Source of the DNA: Blattabacterium cuenoti
Lineage (GTDB): Bacteria; Bacteroidota; Bacteroidia; Flavobacteriales; Blattabacteriaceae
NCBI RefSeq assembly: GCF_014252395.1
Contig: NZ_CP059219.1
Span: 448,828 to 512,827 of the forward strand
Length of the DNA: 64,000 nucleotides
Reading direction: 5' to 3'
In this document: in pieces, positions 47,845 through 57,725 of the stretch
Layout of the letters: the number at the start of each line of letters is the position of its first letter
How positions within the stretch are numbered: the first letter of the stretch is position 1
Notes under the pieces: generated by a model
What the model was told of the DNA's origin: nothing
The model's database searches: none
Seen by the model: only the letters and a program-made list of their open reading frames with translations
Position numbers and translations under genes: made by a program

Positions 47845-49953
47845 ATGTCCTGCAATATTTTAAAAAAATCTATAAAACATTTAAAAGGATTAAGTTTGTA
47901 TAAAGCTTGTTTATTTAATACAGAACTTAATATTTATTCATATGAAGATTTACTTTTTTTTTATCCAAAAAAGTATATACATTTATCCATATTAAAAAGC
48001 ATATCAGAATTATCTAATAAAAAGAATAATAATCTTGTAGAAATATTAGGTGAAATAACGTCTGTTGAAGAAAAATATTTTAAAAACAAAGAAGGAAAAA
48101 TATTAATAGCACGTTTAGAAGATAAAACAGGTTTTATTGAATTAATATGGTTTAAAAAAACCAATTTTTTTAAAAAAAAAATAAAAAATATTACATTCAT
48201 AGTTTCTGGAAAGATTAGATGGTTTCAAAAAAAAATTCAAATCATACATCCAAATATTAAAAAATTTAAACATTCAAAATACTATTCAAAATGTTCTATA
48301 TCTCCTATTTATTCTATTCCAGAAAAATTAATAAAAAAAGGAATTAGTAATTTTTTTTTCAAAAATTTATTAAAAAATTTAATAAAAGAATTAAAAGAAG
48401 ATACTAATATAGTAGAAGACTTTTTTTTTCAAAAATTTATTGAAAAAAAATTAATTCCAAGAAAAAAAGCTTTAATTCAAATACATATTCCAGAATCTTT
48501 AGATAATTTATTACAAGCTCAATATTCTTTAAAATTTGAAGAATTATTTTTATTAAAATTATTTTTTTTATCAAAAAAAAATATTGTATATACCTATCCT
48601 TTTAAAAAGTTAGGAAAAAATTTTCATAATTTTTATAACCATTTTTTACCTTTTACTTTAACAGAAGAACAAAAAAAAGTAATTAAAGAAATATGGGAAG
48701 ATTTAAAAAAACCTATTCAAATGAATAGATTATTACAAGGAGAAGTTGGATGTGGAAAAACTATAATAGCTATGTTATCAATGCTTATAACTTTAGATAA
48801 TGGATTTCAATCATGTTTAATGGCCCCTACTGAAGTTTTAGCTATACAACATTATTATTCCATAAAAAAATTATTTTCTAAAATTGGAATTAAAATTGGT
48901 TTATTAACTAGTTCTACTTCAAATAGTATGCGAAAATATATATATAATGAAATATTAACAGGAAAAATTTCTATTTTGATTGGAACACATTCTTTAATAC
49001 AAAAAAAAGTACAATTTAAAAGATTAGGATTAGCAGTAATAGATGAGCAACAACGTTTTGGGGTGGAACAAAGAGAAAAAATTTATAATAATAATAAAAA
49101 TCATCCTCATATTTTAATTATGACAGCTACTCCTATTCCTAGAACTTTAGCTAAAGTTATTTATCATGATTTAAATATCTCTGTTATAAAAGAATTGCCT
49201 TTTGGAAGAAAACCTATTAATACTATGCATTTTTATAACAAAGACAAAGATAAAGCTTTTAAAATAATAAAAAATCAAATTTTAAAAGGAAGGCAAGCTT
49301 ACATTATATATCCAACTGTAAAATCCTCTAATAGATACAAAAATTTGGTAAAAGGATATAAAGAAATAAAAGAAAAGTTTAAAAACTTAAAAAATAAAAT
49401 AGGTATTTTATATGGAAAAATGAAATCTGAAGAAAAAAATATACAAATCAATAGATTTTTACGTGGAGATACCAAAATAATGATAGCTACTACAGTTATA
49501 GAAGTTGGAGTAGATATCCCTAATGCTTCTGTCATTTTAATAGAAAATGCAGATTTTTTTGGATTATCTCAACTCCATCAATTAAGAGGAAGAGTTGGAA
49601 GAGGTATCCATAAAAGTTATTGTATACTTATAACTGATGATAAAAAAATAAATGTAAAAAGTTCTCTTAGAATAAAAAAAATATGTGAAACAAATAAAGG
49701 ATTAGAAATAGCAAAAGAAGATCTTAACTTGCGTGGAAGTGGAGATTTAATAGGTACAAAACAAAGTGGTAAAGATTATTTACATATTGTAAATTTCATA
49801 AAAGATTATAAATTAATAAAAAAAGTATTTCCTATTGCTATAAATTTTTTTCAAAAAAATCCAAATTTTTTTCAAAAAAATCCAAATTTTTTTCAAAAAA
49901 ATAATACTTATAAAAAGTATTATTATAGTAAATGGAAAAAAATAATAAATTAA
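47845..49953 (+). CDS. recG: ATP-dependent DNA helicase RecG
   Basis: Remodels stalled forks and branches Holliday junctions. An N-terminal wedge/OB domain includes the LEDKTGFIELIWF strand block. Walker A GEVGCGKT lies near residue 299, DEQQ near 400, and helicase motifs ATPIPRTLA, ATTVIEVGVDIPNAS and QLRGRVGRG follow. The C-terminus is odd: after the family end (FIKDYKLIKKVFPIA) a heptapeptide F-F-Q-K-N-P-N is repeated almost three times, then a Tyr/Lys tail. The length of 702 aa is close to normal. The stop codon overlaps the uvrD-like ATG as TAATG. Confidence 0.95.
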   Translation: MSCNILKKSIKHLKGLSLYKACLFNTELNIYSYEDLLFFYPKKYIHLSILKSISELSNKKNNNLVEILGEITSVEEKYFKNKEGKILIARLEDKTGFIELIWFKKTNFFKKKIKNITFIVSGKIRWFQKKIQIIHPNIKKFKHSKYYSKCSISPIYSIPEKLIKKGISNFFFKNLLKNLIKELKEDTNIVEDFFFQKFIEKKLIPRKKALIQIHIPESLDNLLQAQYSLKFEELFLLKLFFLSKKNIVYTYPFKKLGKNFHNFYNHFLPFTLTEEQKKVIKEIWEDLKKPIQMNRLLQGEVGCGKTIIAMLSMLITLDNGFQSCLMAPTEVLAIQHYYSIKKLFSKIGIKIGLLTSSTSNSMRKYIYNEILTGKISILIGTHSLIQKKVQFKRLGLAVIDEQQRFGVEQREKIYNNNKNHPHILIMTATPIPRTLAKVIYHDLNISVIKELPFGRKPINTMHFYNKDKDKAFKIIKNQILKGRQAYIIYPTVKSSNRYKNLVKGYKEIKEKFKNLKNKIGILYGKMKSEEKNIQINRFLRGDTKIMIATTVIEVGVDIPNASVILIENADFFGLSQLHQLRGRVGRGIHKSYCILITDDKKINVKSSLRIKKICETNKGLEIAKEDLNLRGSGDLIGTKQSGKDYLHIVNFIKDYKLIKKVFPIAINFFQKNPNFFQKNPNFFQKNNTYKKYYYSKWKKIIN
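49842..49905 (+). repeat. 21-nt tandem repeat (about three units) inside the 3' end of recG
   Basis: The unit encodes FFQKNPN and is dominated by T7 and A7 runs, so it is prone to slipped-strand expansion. Copies are nearly identical, implying recent duplication. The unit length is a multiple of three, so the reading frame is kept. Confidence 0.85.
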
Positions 49954-52073
49954 TGTCTGTTTCTTTCTCTTTAAATAAAATTCAACGTAAAATCATAGAA
50001 ACGATTAAAGGTCCTATACTTGTCGTAGCAGGAGCTGGATCTGGAAAAACTCGTGTTATTACATATCGTATAGTTCATATGATTCAAAACAAAGGAATAA
50101 ATCCTTCTAATATTTTAGCTTTAACTTTTACTAAAAAAGCAGCTAAAGAAATGAAAAATCGTGTTTCTAATATGATAGAAAAAGAAGATTTAGATAAAAT
50201 GACAATAGGTACTTTTCATTCTATATTTTCTAATATTCTAAGAAAAGAATCTCATTGGGTAGGTTATCAACCTAATTATACTATTTATGATCAAAAAGAT
50301 TCAGAAAATGTGATTAAAAAAATATTAGAAGATGTAAGTTTCAATATATCTTTAAATATTAAAGAAATAAGAAAAAAAATATCTGAATATAAGAATAGTT
50401 TATGCGAAATAAAAAATAAATTAGAATATTTTGATAAAATATATAAATACTATATAGAACGTTGTTTTAAAGCAAATGCTATGGATTTTGATGATATATT
50501 ACTTCATACTAATTATTTATTTATTCGTTTTCCAAATATTCTTAAAAAATATCAAGAAAAATTTAAGTATATTTTAATAGATGAATATCAAGATACTAAT
50601 TTATCACAAAAAAAAATACTAAATAATTTAGCTTTAAAACATCAAAATATTTTTGCAGTAGGTGATGACGCTCAAAGTATTTACGCTTTTCGTGGAGCAA
50701 ACATTTCAAATATTTTAAATTTTCATATTGATTATGATACAGCTAAAATTTTTCGTCTTGAACAAAATTATCGTTCTACAAATCACATCGTAGAGGCTTC
50801 TAATAATATTATTTCTTTTAATAAAAATCAAATTTTTAAAAAAATTTGGACAAATAATGAAAAAGGAGAAAAAGTAAAAATATACTGTGCTTTTTCAGAA
50901 AAAGAAGAAGCACGGTATATTGCTAATTCAATTCTTTTAATTAAAAAAAAAGAAAAATTTCAATACAAAGATTTTGCTATTCTTTATAGAATCAACACAC
51001 AATCTCATATTATTGAATATGCTCTTAAAGAAAAAAATATTCCATATAATATATACGGTTCTATTTCGTTTGAAAAACGTAAAGAAATTAGAGATTTATT
51101 CGCTTATTTTAGGATAATTCATAATCCAAATGATGAAGAATCTTTATTACGTATTTTAAAAAAAATAACAAATAATAAAATTGTAAAATCTATATTAAAC
51201 TTATCTAAAATAAAAAATACTACAACTTATGATATAATAAAAAATATTTTTTTTCATAAAAAATTATTAAATATAAATATAAAAACAGAAGATAAAATAA
51301 AAAAATTTTTTATGAAAATAGAAAATTTACGTATGAAATTAGATAAAGAAAATGCATATACAATAGCAAAATATACAGTAAATTTTTTGTTAAAGGAAAA
51401 TGAAAAAAATTATAGTAATGAAGACTTCAAGTATATACTTAATAATATACTTTTTTATGTTAAAGAACAAGAAAAATTAAAAAATAATGGAGATATTAGT
51501 TTGTCTGGATTTTTACAATATTTTTATTTAGAAATAGAAAATAATAATATTAATAATGAAGAAGATAAAATATCATTAATGACTGTTCATTTGTCTAAAG
51601 GATTAGAATTTTCTATTGTTTTTATTGTAGGATTAGAAGAAAACTTATTCCCTTCAAAATCAAGTTTAGAAAATCAATTCAAAATAGAAGAAGAACGTCG
51701 TTTATTTTATGTAGCTTTAACAAGAGCTCAGAAAATGGCTGTATTAACTTACGCAAAATACCGGTTTTTATGGGGAAATAGGAATAAAAATAATCCTAGT
51801 CGTTTTATTAGTGAACTTAATAAAAATTCTATTGATATAGAAAATCATAATTATATGTCTCTACTTTCTGATGTCAATAGACAAAAATTTTTATATAAAA
51901 ATGAAGAAAAAAATTCAAAAATAAAAAAAGGAATAAAAGTTTTTCATCCAAACTTTGGAATGGGTACAATTTTAGATTTACAAGATTTAAATAAAATAGC
52001 TATAATTAAATTTAAAAAATTAGGTAAAAAAAAAATTTTATTAAAATTAGCTAAACTTACTTTTTTTTCATAA
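49953..52073 (+). CDS. UvrD/PcrA-type superfamily I DNA helicase
   Basis: A 3'-5' DNA helicase acting in nucleotide excision or mismatch repair and in clearing replication barriers. The Q-motif region (FSLNKIQRKIIE) is followed by Walker A AGAGSGKT, TFTKKAAKEM, the DEYQDTN Walker B, GDDAQSIYAFRGA, QNYRS, and motifs V-VI LMTVHLSKGLEF and LFYVALTRAQ. The short C-terminal tail (HPNFGMGTILDL) is the PcrA/UvrD Tudor-like domain. I prefer the ATG at 49953, which overlaps the recG stop by one base. An ATG at 49932 would add seven residues. At 706 aa it is complete. Confidence 0.94.
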   Translation: MSVSFSLNKIQRKIIETIKGPILVVAGAGSGKTRVITYRIVHMIQNKGINPSNILALTFTKKAAKEMKNRVSNMIEKEDLDKMTIGTFHSIFSNILRKESHWVGYQPNYTIYDQKDSENVIKKILEDVSFNISLNIKEIRKKISEYKNSLCEIKNKLEYFDKIYKYYIERCFKANAMDFDDILLHTNYLFIRFPNILKKYQEKFKYILIDEYQDTNLSQKKILNNLALKHQNIFAVGDDAQSIYAFRGANISNILNFHIDYDTAKIFRLEQNYRSTNHIVEASNNIISFNKNQIFKKIWTNNEKGEKVKIYCAFSEKEEARYIANSILLIKKKEKFQYKDFAILYRINTQSHIIEYALKEKNIPYNIYGSISFEKRKEIRDLFAYFRIIHNPNDEESLLRILKKITNNKIVKSILNLSKIKNTTTYDIIKNIFFHKKLLNINIKTEDKIKKFFMKIENLRMKLDKENAYTIAKYTVNFLLKENEKNYSNEDFKYILNNILFYVKEQEKLKNNGDISLSGFLQYFYLEIENNNINNEEDKISLMTVHLSKGLEFSIVFIVGLEENLFPSKSSLENQFKIEEERRLFYVALTRAQKMAVLTYAKYRFLWGNRNKNNPSRFISELNKNSIDIENHNYMSLLSDVNRQKFLYKNEEKNSKIKKGIKVFHPNFGMGTILDLQDLNKIAIIKFKKLGKKKILLKLAKLTFFS

Positions 52074-52094
52074 AAAAAACCTTATTGGTAAATA

Positions 52095-53093
52095 ATGGAT
52101 GATTCAAAAAAAATCAAACTTAATTTTAATCTTCAGAAAATAATTTGTTTAGTAGCTATTATTTTCTTTTTTATAAAATTAATTACTTGGCATATTACTT
52201 CTTCACTTTCTATATTTAGTGATGCTATGGAAAGTTTAATTAATATAATTAGCGGATTTATAGGATTATATAGCCTTTATATATCTTCTTTACCTAAGGA
52301 TCAAAATCATCCATATGGTCATGGAAAAATAGAATTTATATCAACAGCAATAGAAGGGGGTTTAATTTTTTTTGTAGGAATCAATCTTTTTATAAATACT
52401 TTTATACGCATAAAAAATAATATGATATATGGAAATGAAATTATTTTATCACGATTAAATTATGGAATATTATTAATGTTGTTTACTGCTATCATTAATT
52501 ATTTTTTAGGATTTTTGGCTTGTAAAATAGGACATAAAAATGATACTTTAATTTTAATAGCAAGTGGAAAACACCTTCAAATAGATACTTATTCTACTTT
52601 TGGTATAGTTATAGGATTAATTTTACTAAATAAAACTAAATGTATTTGGATAGACCCTATAATTTCTATTATTTTTTCATCTTCAATATTATACACTGGA
52701 TTAAAATTATTAAAAAATGCTACATCTGGAATTATGGATGAATCTGATAAAAAACTTTTAAAAAAGTTATCTTCCTATATCAAAAAAAAAAGAGATATTC
52801 ATTGGATAGATCTTCATAATTTAAAAGTAATTAAATACGGTAGTGCTTTACATGTTGATTGTCATTTAATTGTTCCTTGGTTTTTTAATATTAAAGAAGC
52901 TAATAAAGAAGTTAAAAAACTAACTATTTTAACTAAAAAAAAATTTGGTACTAAAGTAGAGTTATCTGTACATGTAGAAGCTTGTTCTGATAATCATTGT
53001 ATATTTTGTAATAAATATTGTCAAGTAAGAAAAAATTTTTATCAAAAAAAAATTCTTTGGACATTAGATAAAACATACAATCATACTACGTAA
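52095..53093 (+). CDS. cation diffusion facilitator (CDF) metal exporter
   Basis: An inner-membrane divalent metal/H+ antiporter, 332 aa with about six helices and a cytoplasmic C-terminal domain. The transport site in helix 2 is in SIFSDAMES (D43), with Ser39 at the position often His or Asp, and in helix 5 KHLQIDTYS (H160, D164). DQNHPYGHGKIEF marks the conserved loop. The C-terminal domain ends in a cysteine-rich motif with C297, C302, C305 and C309, which may bind zinc or iron. Metal specificity is not determinable. It starts 21 nt after the helicase gene. Confidence 0.9.
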   Translation: MDDSKKIKLNFNLQKIICLVAIIFFFIKLITWHITSSLSIFSDAMESLINIISGFIGLYSLYISSLPKDQNHPYGHGKIEFISTAIEGGLIFFVGINLFINTFIRIKNNMIYGNEIILSRLNYGILLMLFTAIINYFLGFLACKIGHKNDTLILIASGKHLQIDTYSTFGIVIGLILLNKTKCIWIDPIISIIFSSSILYTGLKLLKNATSGIMDESDKKLLKKLSSYIKKKRDIHWIDLHNLKVIKYGSALHVDCHLIVPWFFNIKEANKEVKKLTILTKKKFGTKVELSVHVEACSDNHCIFCNKYCQVRKNFYQKKILWTLDKTYNHTT

Positions 53094-53138
53094 ATCCTAA
53101 AAATAAAAGATATTATTTTTATTTAAAAAAAATAAATC

Positions 53139-53720
53139 ATGGAATATAATACTAATCGTTTCAAATTAGTTATACCAGAATATGGTAGAAACATTCAAAA
53201 AATGATAGATTACGCAATACAAATAAAAAATAGAGAAAAAAGAAACCGTTGTGCATGGGAAATTATAAAAATAATGACAGTGTCAACTAATACTAGATTT
53301 AATAAATCTATTCCTTATTTTCAGCATAAATTATGGAATCAATTATTTATTATGTCTAAATATCAATTAGATATAGACCCCCCTTTTCCAAAATCTAATT
53401 CAGAAAAAATAAAATTTTGTTATAAAAAAGTGGCATATCCTGAATATTTAACTAGTTTTCGATATTATGGAAAAATAATAAGAAATATGATTCATGTGGC
53501 AATACATTGTAAAAATAAACAAAAAAAAGAAGGATTATTTTATGCTATAGCGAATACTATGAAAAAAAATTATTTAAGATGGAATAAAAATATAGTAGAA
53601 GATGATATTATATTTAAAGATTTAAAAGAACTTTCAAAAGGAAAAATATGTTTAATGAAAAATACAGATTCGTTATTACAATCTTACCATATTTTAAGAA
53701 AAAATAAAAAGAGAAAATAA
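53139..53720 (+). CDS. DUF4290 family protein
   Basis: A cytoplasmic, basic, probably helical protein of 193 aa. The N-terminus (MEYNTNRFKLVIPEYGRN, IQKMIDYAIQI) and the internal YPEYLTSFRYYGKIIRNMI are characteristic of DUF4290, a family I know only from Bacteroidota. No catalytic motif is evident and no function is assigned. Its position 7 nt upstream of murA recurs in the phylum, hinting at an envelope-related role, but that is inference from context. Confidence 0.88.
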   Translation: MEYNTNRFKLVIPEYGRNIQKMIDYAIQIKNREKRNRCAWEIIKIMTVSTNTRFNKSIPYFQHKLWNQLFIMSKYQLDIDPPFPKSNSEKIKFCYKKVAYPEYLTSFRYYGKIIRNMIHVAIHCKNKQKKEGLFYAIANTMKKNYLRWNKNIVEDDIIFKDLKELSKGKICLMKNTDSLLQSYHILRKNKKRK

Positions 53721-53727
53721 AATAATA

Positions 53728-55041
53728 ATGGGAAGTTTCAAAATAGAAGGAGGACTTCCTTTAAAAGGAGAAATAAAACCACAAGGGGCTAAAAATGAAA
53801 CTTTACAAATATTATGTGCTGTATTACTAACTTCACAAAAGTTAAGAGTTAAAAATATTCCAGAAATAGGAGATGTTAAATGTTTAATGAATATTCTTCA
53901 ACATTTAGGAGTTTTAATAAAAAAAAATGGAATTGGAGATTATACTTTTCAAGCAAAAAAAATAAATATCGAATATTTAAATACAAAAAAATTTTTTAAA
54001 TATGGAAAATCTATTAGAGGTTCCATTATGATAGCAGGTCCTTTACTTACTAGATTTGGAAAAGTGTGTATACCTATTCCTGGAGGAGATAGAATTGGTA
54101 GAAGACGATTAGATGCTCATTTAATAGGATTAAAATTATTAGGTAGTGATATTTATTATCATAATGAACAAAAATATTTTTATTTACATACAAATAGAAA
54201 AAAATTAACTGGTCAATATATTTTAATGGAAGAAGCATCTATTACAGGAACAGCTAATATTATAATGGCAGCAACCCTAGCTAAGGGAAAAACTATTATT
54301 TATAATGCTGCTTGTGAACCATATATACAACAATTATGCAAATTGTTAAATAAAATGGGAGCAAAGATAAGAGGAATAGGTTCTAATTTAATTAATATAG
54401 TTGGTGTAATAGAATTAAAAGGATGTACTCATACTATATTACCTGATATGATAGAAATAGGTAGTTGGATAGGATTAGCTGCTATTACTTGTTCGGAAAT
54501 ACGAATTAAAAATGTTAGTTGGAATAATTTAGGTATAATACCTAATACGTTTAGAAAAATAGGAATAAAATTAGAAAAAGAAAAAGATGATATTTATATT
54601 CCATCACAAAAATCTTATCAAATAAAAAAATTATTAAATAACGCTATATTAACAATATCTGATTCTCCATGGCCTGGATTAACTCCAGATTTATTAAGTA
54701 TTTTAACTGTAGTAGCTACTCAAGCTGAAGGAAGTGTTTTAATTCATCAAAAAATGTTTGAAAGTAGATTATTTTTTGTAGATAAACTTATTGAAATGGG
54801 AGCACAAATAATATTATGCGATCCTCATAGAGCTACTGTTATTGGTTTAAACCATAAATCTTATTTACGAGGATCTGTATTAAATTCTCCAGATATAAGA
54901 GCTGGAATATCTCTTCTTATAGCAGCTCTTTCTGCTAAAGGAACAAGCATTATAAAAAATATAGAAGAAATAGACAGAGGATATGAAAATATAGATAAAA
55001 GATTACGCGTATTAGGAGCTAATATTTCAAGAATAGAATAA
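53728..55041 (+). CDS. murA: UDP-N-acetylglucosamine 1-carboxyvinyltransferase
   Basis: The first committed step of peptidoglycan synthesis: transfer of enolpyruvate from PEP to UDP-GlcNAc. PQGAKNETLQ holds the conserved Lys22 and Asn23, and SITGTANIIMAATLAKG and DIRAGISLLIAAL are family blocks. In the mobile loop PGGDRIGRRRLDAH, the residue equivalent to E. coli Cys115 is Asp121. Known C115D enzymes are active and insensitive to fosfomycin, so this enzyme should be resistant. The length of 437 aa is standard. It is preceded closely by the DUF4290 gene. A 114-nt gap separates it from greA. Confidence 0.96.
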   Translation: MGSFKIEGGLPLKGEIKPQGAKNETLQILCAVLLTSQKLRVKNIPEIGDVKCLMNILQHLGVLIKKNGIGDYTFQAKKINIEYLNTKKFFKYGKSIRGSIMIAGPLLTRFGKVCIPIPGGDRIGRRRLDAHLIGLKLLGSDIYYHNEQKYFYLHTNRKKLTGQYILMEEASITGTANIIMAATLAKGKTIIYNAACEPYIQQLCKLLNKMGAKIRGIGSNLINIVGVIELKGCTHTILPDMIEIGSWIGLAAITCSEIRIKNVSWNNLGIIPNTFRKIGIKLEKEKDDIYIPSQKSYQIKKLLNNAILTISDSPWPGLTPDLLSILTVVATQAEGSVLIHQKMFESRLFFVDKLIEMGAQIILCDPHRATVIGLNHKSYLRGSVLNSPDIRAGISLLIAALSAKGTSIIKNIEEIDRGYENIDKRLRVLGANISRIE

Positions 55042-55155
55042 TTAAATATTCTGATTTTAGTACTTTTTAAAATTATTTTATCACATAACTTTATATATCA
55101 TAATAAATATAAATAGATAAATGAAAAAAATTAAAAAAAATAATAATGAAAAATT

Positions 55156-55638
55156 ATGGCTAAATTTGAATATATAACTAAAGAAGGGTTAAAAAAATTA
55201 CAAAAAGAAATAGAAAGACTAGAAAATATAGAACGTCCAAAAATATCTATGCAAATAGCTGAGGCTAGAGATAAAGGAGATTTATCAGAAAATGCAGAAT
55301 ATGATGCAATAAAAGAAGCACAAGGTTTTTTAGAAATGAATATAGCTAAATTAAAAAAAAAATTATCTAATGCACGTATTATAGATGGTTCTCAAATAAA
55401 TAGAACTAGAGTTTCTATTCTTTCTACAGTTAGAATAAAAAATTTAACTTATGGAGGAGAACAAATATATACTTTAGTTCCAGAAGGAGAAACTGATTTA
55501 AAATTAGGAAAAATTTCTATAAATACTCCTATATCAATAGGTTTATTAGGAAAACAAGTAGGACAAATAGCTCATATTAAATTACCTAACAAAATGATAC
55601 TTGATTATGAAATTTTAGAAATAGCGTTTAGTGAATAA
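55156..55638 (+). CDS. greA: transcription elongation factor GreA
   Basis: Stimulates transcript cleavage by backtracked RNA polymerase. The N-terminal coiled coil carries the acidic tip in ARDKGDLSENAEYDAIKEAQG (in parts: DKGDLSENAEYDA), and the C-terminal FKBP-like domain contains SPIGxALLG-like NTPISIGLLGKQVGQ. The length of 160 aa is standard. It is worth noting beside the dksA pseudogene, because GreA and DksA both enter the polymerase secondary channel; this is the surviving factor in the window. Its stop overlaps the HIT gene start. Confidence 0.96.
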   Translation: MAKFEYITKEGLKKLQKEIERLENIERPKISMQIAEARDKGDLSENAEYDAIKEAQGFLEMNIAKLKKKLSNARIIDGSQINRTRVSILSTVRIKNLTYGGEQIYTLVPEGETDLKLGKISINTPISIGLLGKQVGQIAHIKLPNKMILDYEILEIAFSE

Positions 55639-56038
55639 TAAAAATATTTTTAATAAAATAATTAAAAACGAAGTTTTTTCCTATAAAGTAGCAGAAAATA
55701 TTGATCATTTAGCTTTTTTAGACATTCATCCTATGAAAATAGGACATACTTTAGTAATACCAAAAAAAATCAATAGAGACAAAATTTTTTCTCTTTCAGA
55801 AAAAGATTTTGTCTCTATTATGTCTTTTTCTAGAAAAGTAGCTATAGGTATTGAAAAAACAATTCCTTGTAATCGTGTAGGAATATTTGTTATGGGATTT
55901 GAAATCCCCCATATTCATATACATTTAATTCCTATGGATAAAGAAAGTGATGGATATTTTTCTAAAACAAGAATTATTTTATCTACAAAAAAATTAAAAT
56001 TTTTATCATATATAATAAAAAAATCAATTAATTTATAA
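55631..56038 (+). CDS. HIT family nucleotide-binding protein
   Basis: A small histidine-triad protein (135 aa) of the Hint/PKCI group, usually a nucleoside phosphoramidase or AMP-lysine hydrolase. The triad is PHIHIHLIP (H94, H96, H98), with the upstream LDIHPMKIGHTLVIPK block. The start is GTG at 55631, overlapping the greA stop by 8 nt; the next in-frame ATG is 34 residues in and would cut the fold. The substrate is unknown. The greA-HIT pairing is common in Bacteroidota. Confidence 0.9.
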   Translation: MNNKNIFNKIIKNEVFSYKVAENIDHLAFLDIHPMKIGHTLVIPKKINRDKIFSLSEKDFVSIMSFSRKVAIGIEKTIPCNRVGIFVMGFEIPHIHIHLIPMDKESDGYFSKTRIILSTKKLKFLSYIIKKSINL

Positions 56039-56042
56039 ATTT

Positions 56043-56810
56043 TTAATTATTACAATGAAATAAAATTTTTAAACCTTTTATTGTATGCATTTTATCTTTA
56101 AGATGAATCCTTTTTGTTAAAGGAGTATATATATGTGATAATCCTCCTGTAGCAATCACAAAACAACTTGTTTTTAACTCTTTATTGATTCTTTTTATTA
56201 AACCTTCAACCATACTTGTATAACCATATATTATCCCACTTTGTATACATGTTTCCGTATATTGTCCTAATATACTAGAAGGTTTTTTTAGTTCTATTTG
56301 TGATAATTGTTCTGTATTTCCAATTAATGCTAATAATGAACTATTTACTCCTGGAGCAATAATAACTCCTTTAAGTTTTCCATACTTATCAATACAAGTT
56401 AAACTTAATGCTGTTCCGAAATCTATTACTAATGTAGTTTCTTTATATAAAATATACGCAGCTATAGCATTAGCATATAAATCTGTACCTAATTGATGAG
56501 AATAATGTTTTATAGGAGAATCAGAATATCTATCTACTACCATAGGTTTTATTTTATGTATTTCATATAAAGATTGTTCTACAATGTTTGTAAGAGTTGG
56601 AACTACTGATCCTATTACTATATGATGTATCAATTTTGAAAAAATACCATATTGTTGATATATGTTTCTAAACAACAAAATATATTCATCTAATGATTTA
56701 TGAGGATTACTATTAATAATCCATGAACAATTGCATTTTAAATTATAATTATTATTATCAAATAGTCCAAAACGAATACTTGAATTTCCTATATTTATAG
56801 TTAATAACAT
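56043..56810 (-). CDS. coaX: type III pantothenate kinase
   Basis: ATP-dependent phosphorylation of pantothenate, the first step of CoA synthesis. The ASKHA fold has NIGNSSIRFGLFD (phosphate 1), DFGTALSLTCID (phosphate 2, with the metal Asp), IIAPGVNSSLLAL and GGLSH (adenosine). The substrate residues GTDLYANAIAAY are present. The length of 255 aa is standard. It converges on the HIT gene (4 nt) and diverges from the hydrolase gene. Confidence 0.95.
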   Translation of the reverse strand: MLLTINIGNSSIRFGLFDNNNYNLKCNCSWIINSNPHKSLDEYILLFRNIYQQYGIFSKLIHHIVIGSVVPTLTNIVEQSLYEIHKIKPMVVDRYSDSPIKHYSHQLGTDLYANAIAAYILYKETTLVIDFGTALSLTCIDKYGKLKGVIIAPGVNSSLLALIGNTEQLSQIELKKPSSILGQYTETCIQSGIIYGYTSMVEGLIKRINKELKTSCFVIATGGLSHIYTPLTKRIHLKDKMHTIKGLKILFHCNN

Positions 56811-56924
56811 TAACTCATTTTTGATAAAAAATAATTTGAATTAAAAAAATAAATTTATTTTACAATTTATATTATTTTTAATCATCAATATTGTATTACG
56901 ATAATCAGTTATTTTACATATTTT

Positions 56925-57722
56925 ATGTTAAAAAATCATATTTTTTATAAAAAAAATATAAACTTCATAATAAAAGGAGAAGGTGTTCCTATAGTTTTAT
57001 TACATGGTTTTATGGAAAGTTTAGAAATATGGCATTATATATATCAAATGATATCTAAAAAATATAAAGTAGTTAGTATAGATTTACCAGGTCATGGAAA
57101 AAACAGTTTTTCAGAAAAAAAATATATTTTTTCCATGGAGGAAACAGCTGAAATTATAAAATTTTTTTTAGATGAAAAAAAAATAGAACAAGCAATTTTT
57201 GTTGGTCATTCTATGGGTGGATATATAGCTTTAGCACTTGCAGAAAAATATCCTAACATGTTTTTAGGATTATGTTTATTACATTCTACAGCAGATTCAG
57301 ATACTGAAGAAAAAAAAAAAAATCGTATTAAATCTATTCAATTAGCAGTAAAAAATTATCCTTTATTTATATCTACAAGTATAAATAAATTATTTAATCC
57401 TAAAAAAATTCTTTTTTTACAAAAAGAGATTTCTTTTGTTAAAAAAATTGCATTATCTACTTCTATTAATAGTGTTATTCCTTTTTTAAGAGGAATGTCA
57501 ATGAGAAAAAATAGAAAATTTTTATTAAAAAAATATGATTTTCCAAAATTATATATAATTGGTTTATATGATTTAATTCTTGATTCAAATAAAATTAATG
57601 AAGAAGCAAAAAATGGAAATAAAACTTATTCTGTTAATATATCTACAGGTCATATGGGGCATATAGAAAATCCTGTAAAAATAATAAAAATATTAGAAGA
57701 TTTTATAAAAAATATTTTATAA
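56925..57722 (+). CDS. alpha/beta-fold hydrolase
   Basis: A cytoplasmic hydrolase of 265 aa. The oxyanion motif LLHGFMESLEIW is near residue 26, the nucleophile elbow GHSMGG has Ser96, a late GLYDLILD supplies the probable acid, and STGHMGHIENP the catalytic His (243 or 246). It resembles MenH/BioH/esterase-type proteins; the actual substrate cannot be told. No menaquinone or biotin genes are adjacent. It is 3 nt from the 5-FTHF cyclo-ligase gene and therefore in one operon with it. Confidence 0.85.
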   Translation: MLKNHIFYKKNINFIIKGEGVPIVLLHGFMESLEIWHYIYQMISKKYKVVSIDLPGHGKNSFSEKKYIFSMEETAEIIKFFLDEKKIEQAIFVGHSMGGYIALALAEKYPNMFLGLCLLHSTADSDTEEKKKNRIKSIQLAVKNYPLFISTSINKLFNPKKILFLQKEISFVKKIALSTSINSVIPFLRGMSMRKNRKFLLKKYDFPKLYIIGLYDLILDSNKINEEAKNGNKTYSVNISTGHMGHIENPVKIIKILEDFIKNIL

Positions 57723-57725
57723 TAA

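Noticed and set aside
49842..49905. Direct repeats considered as a CRISPR-like array
   Set aside because: Units are contiguous without spacers and lie in frame inside recG; no cas genes in the window.
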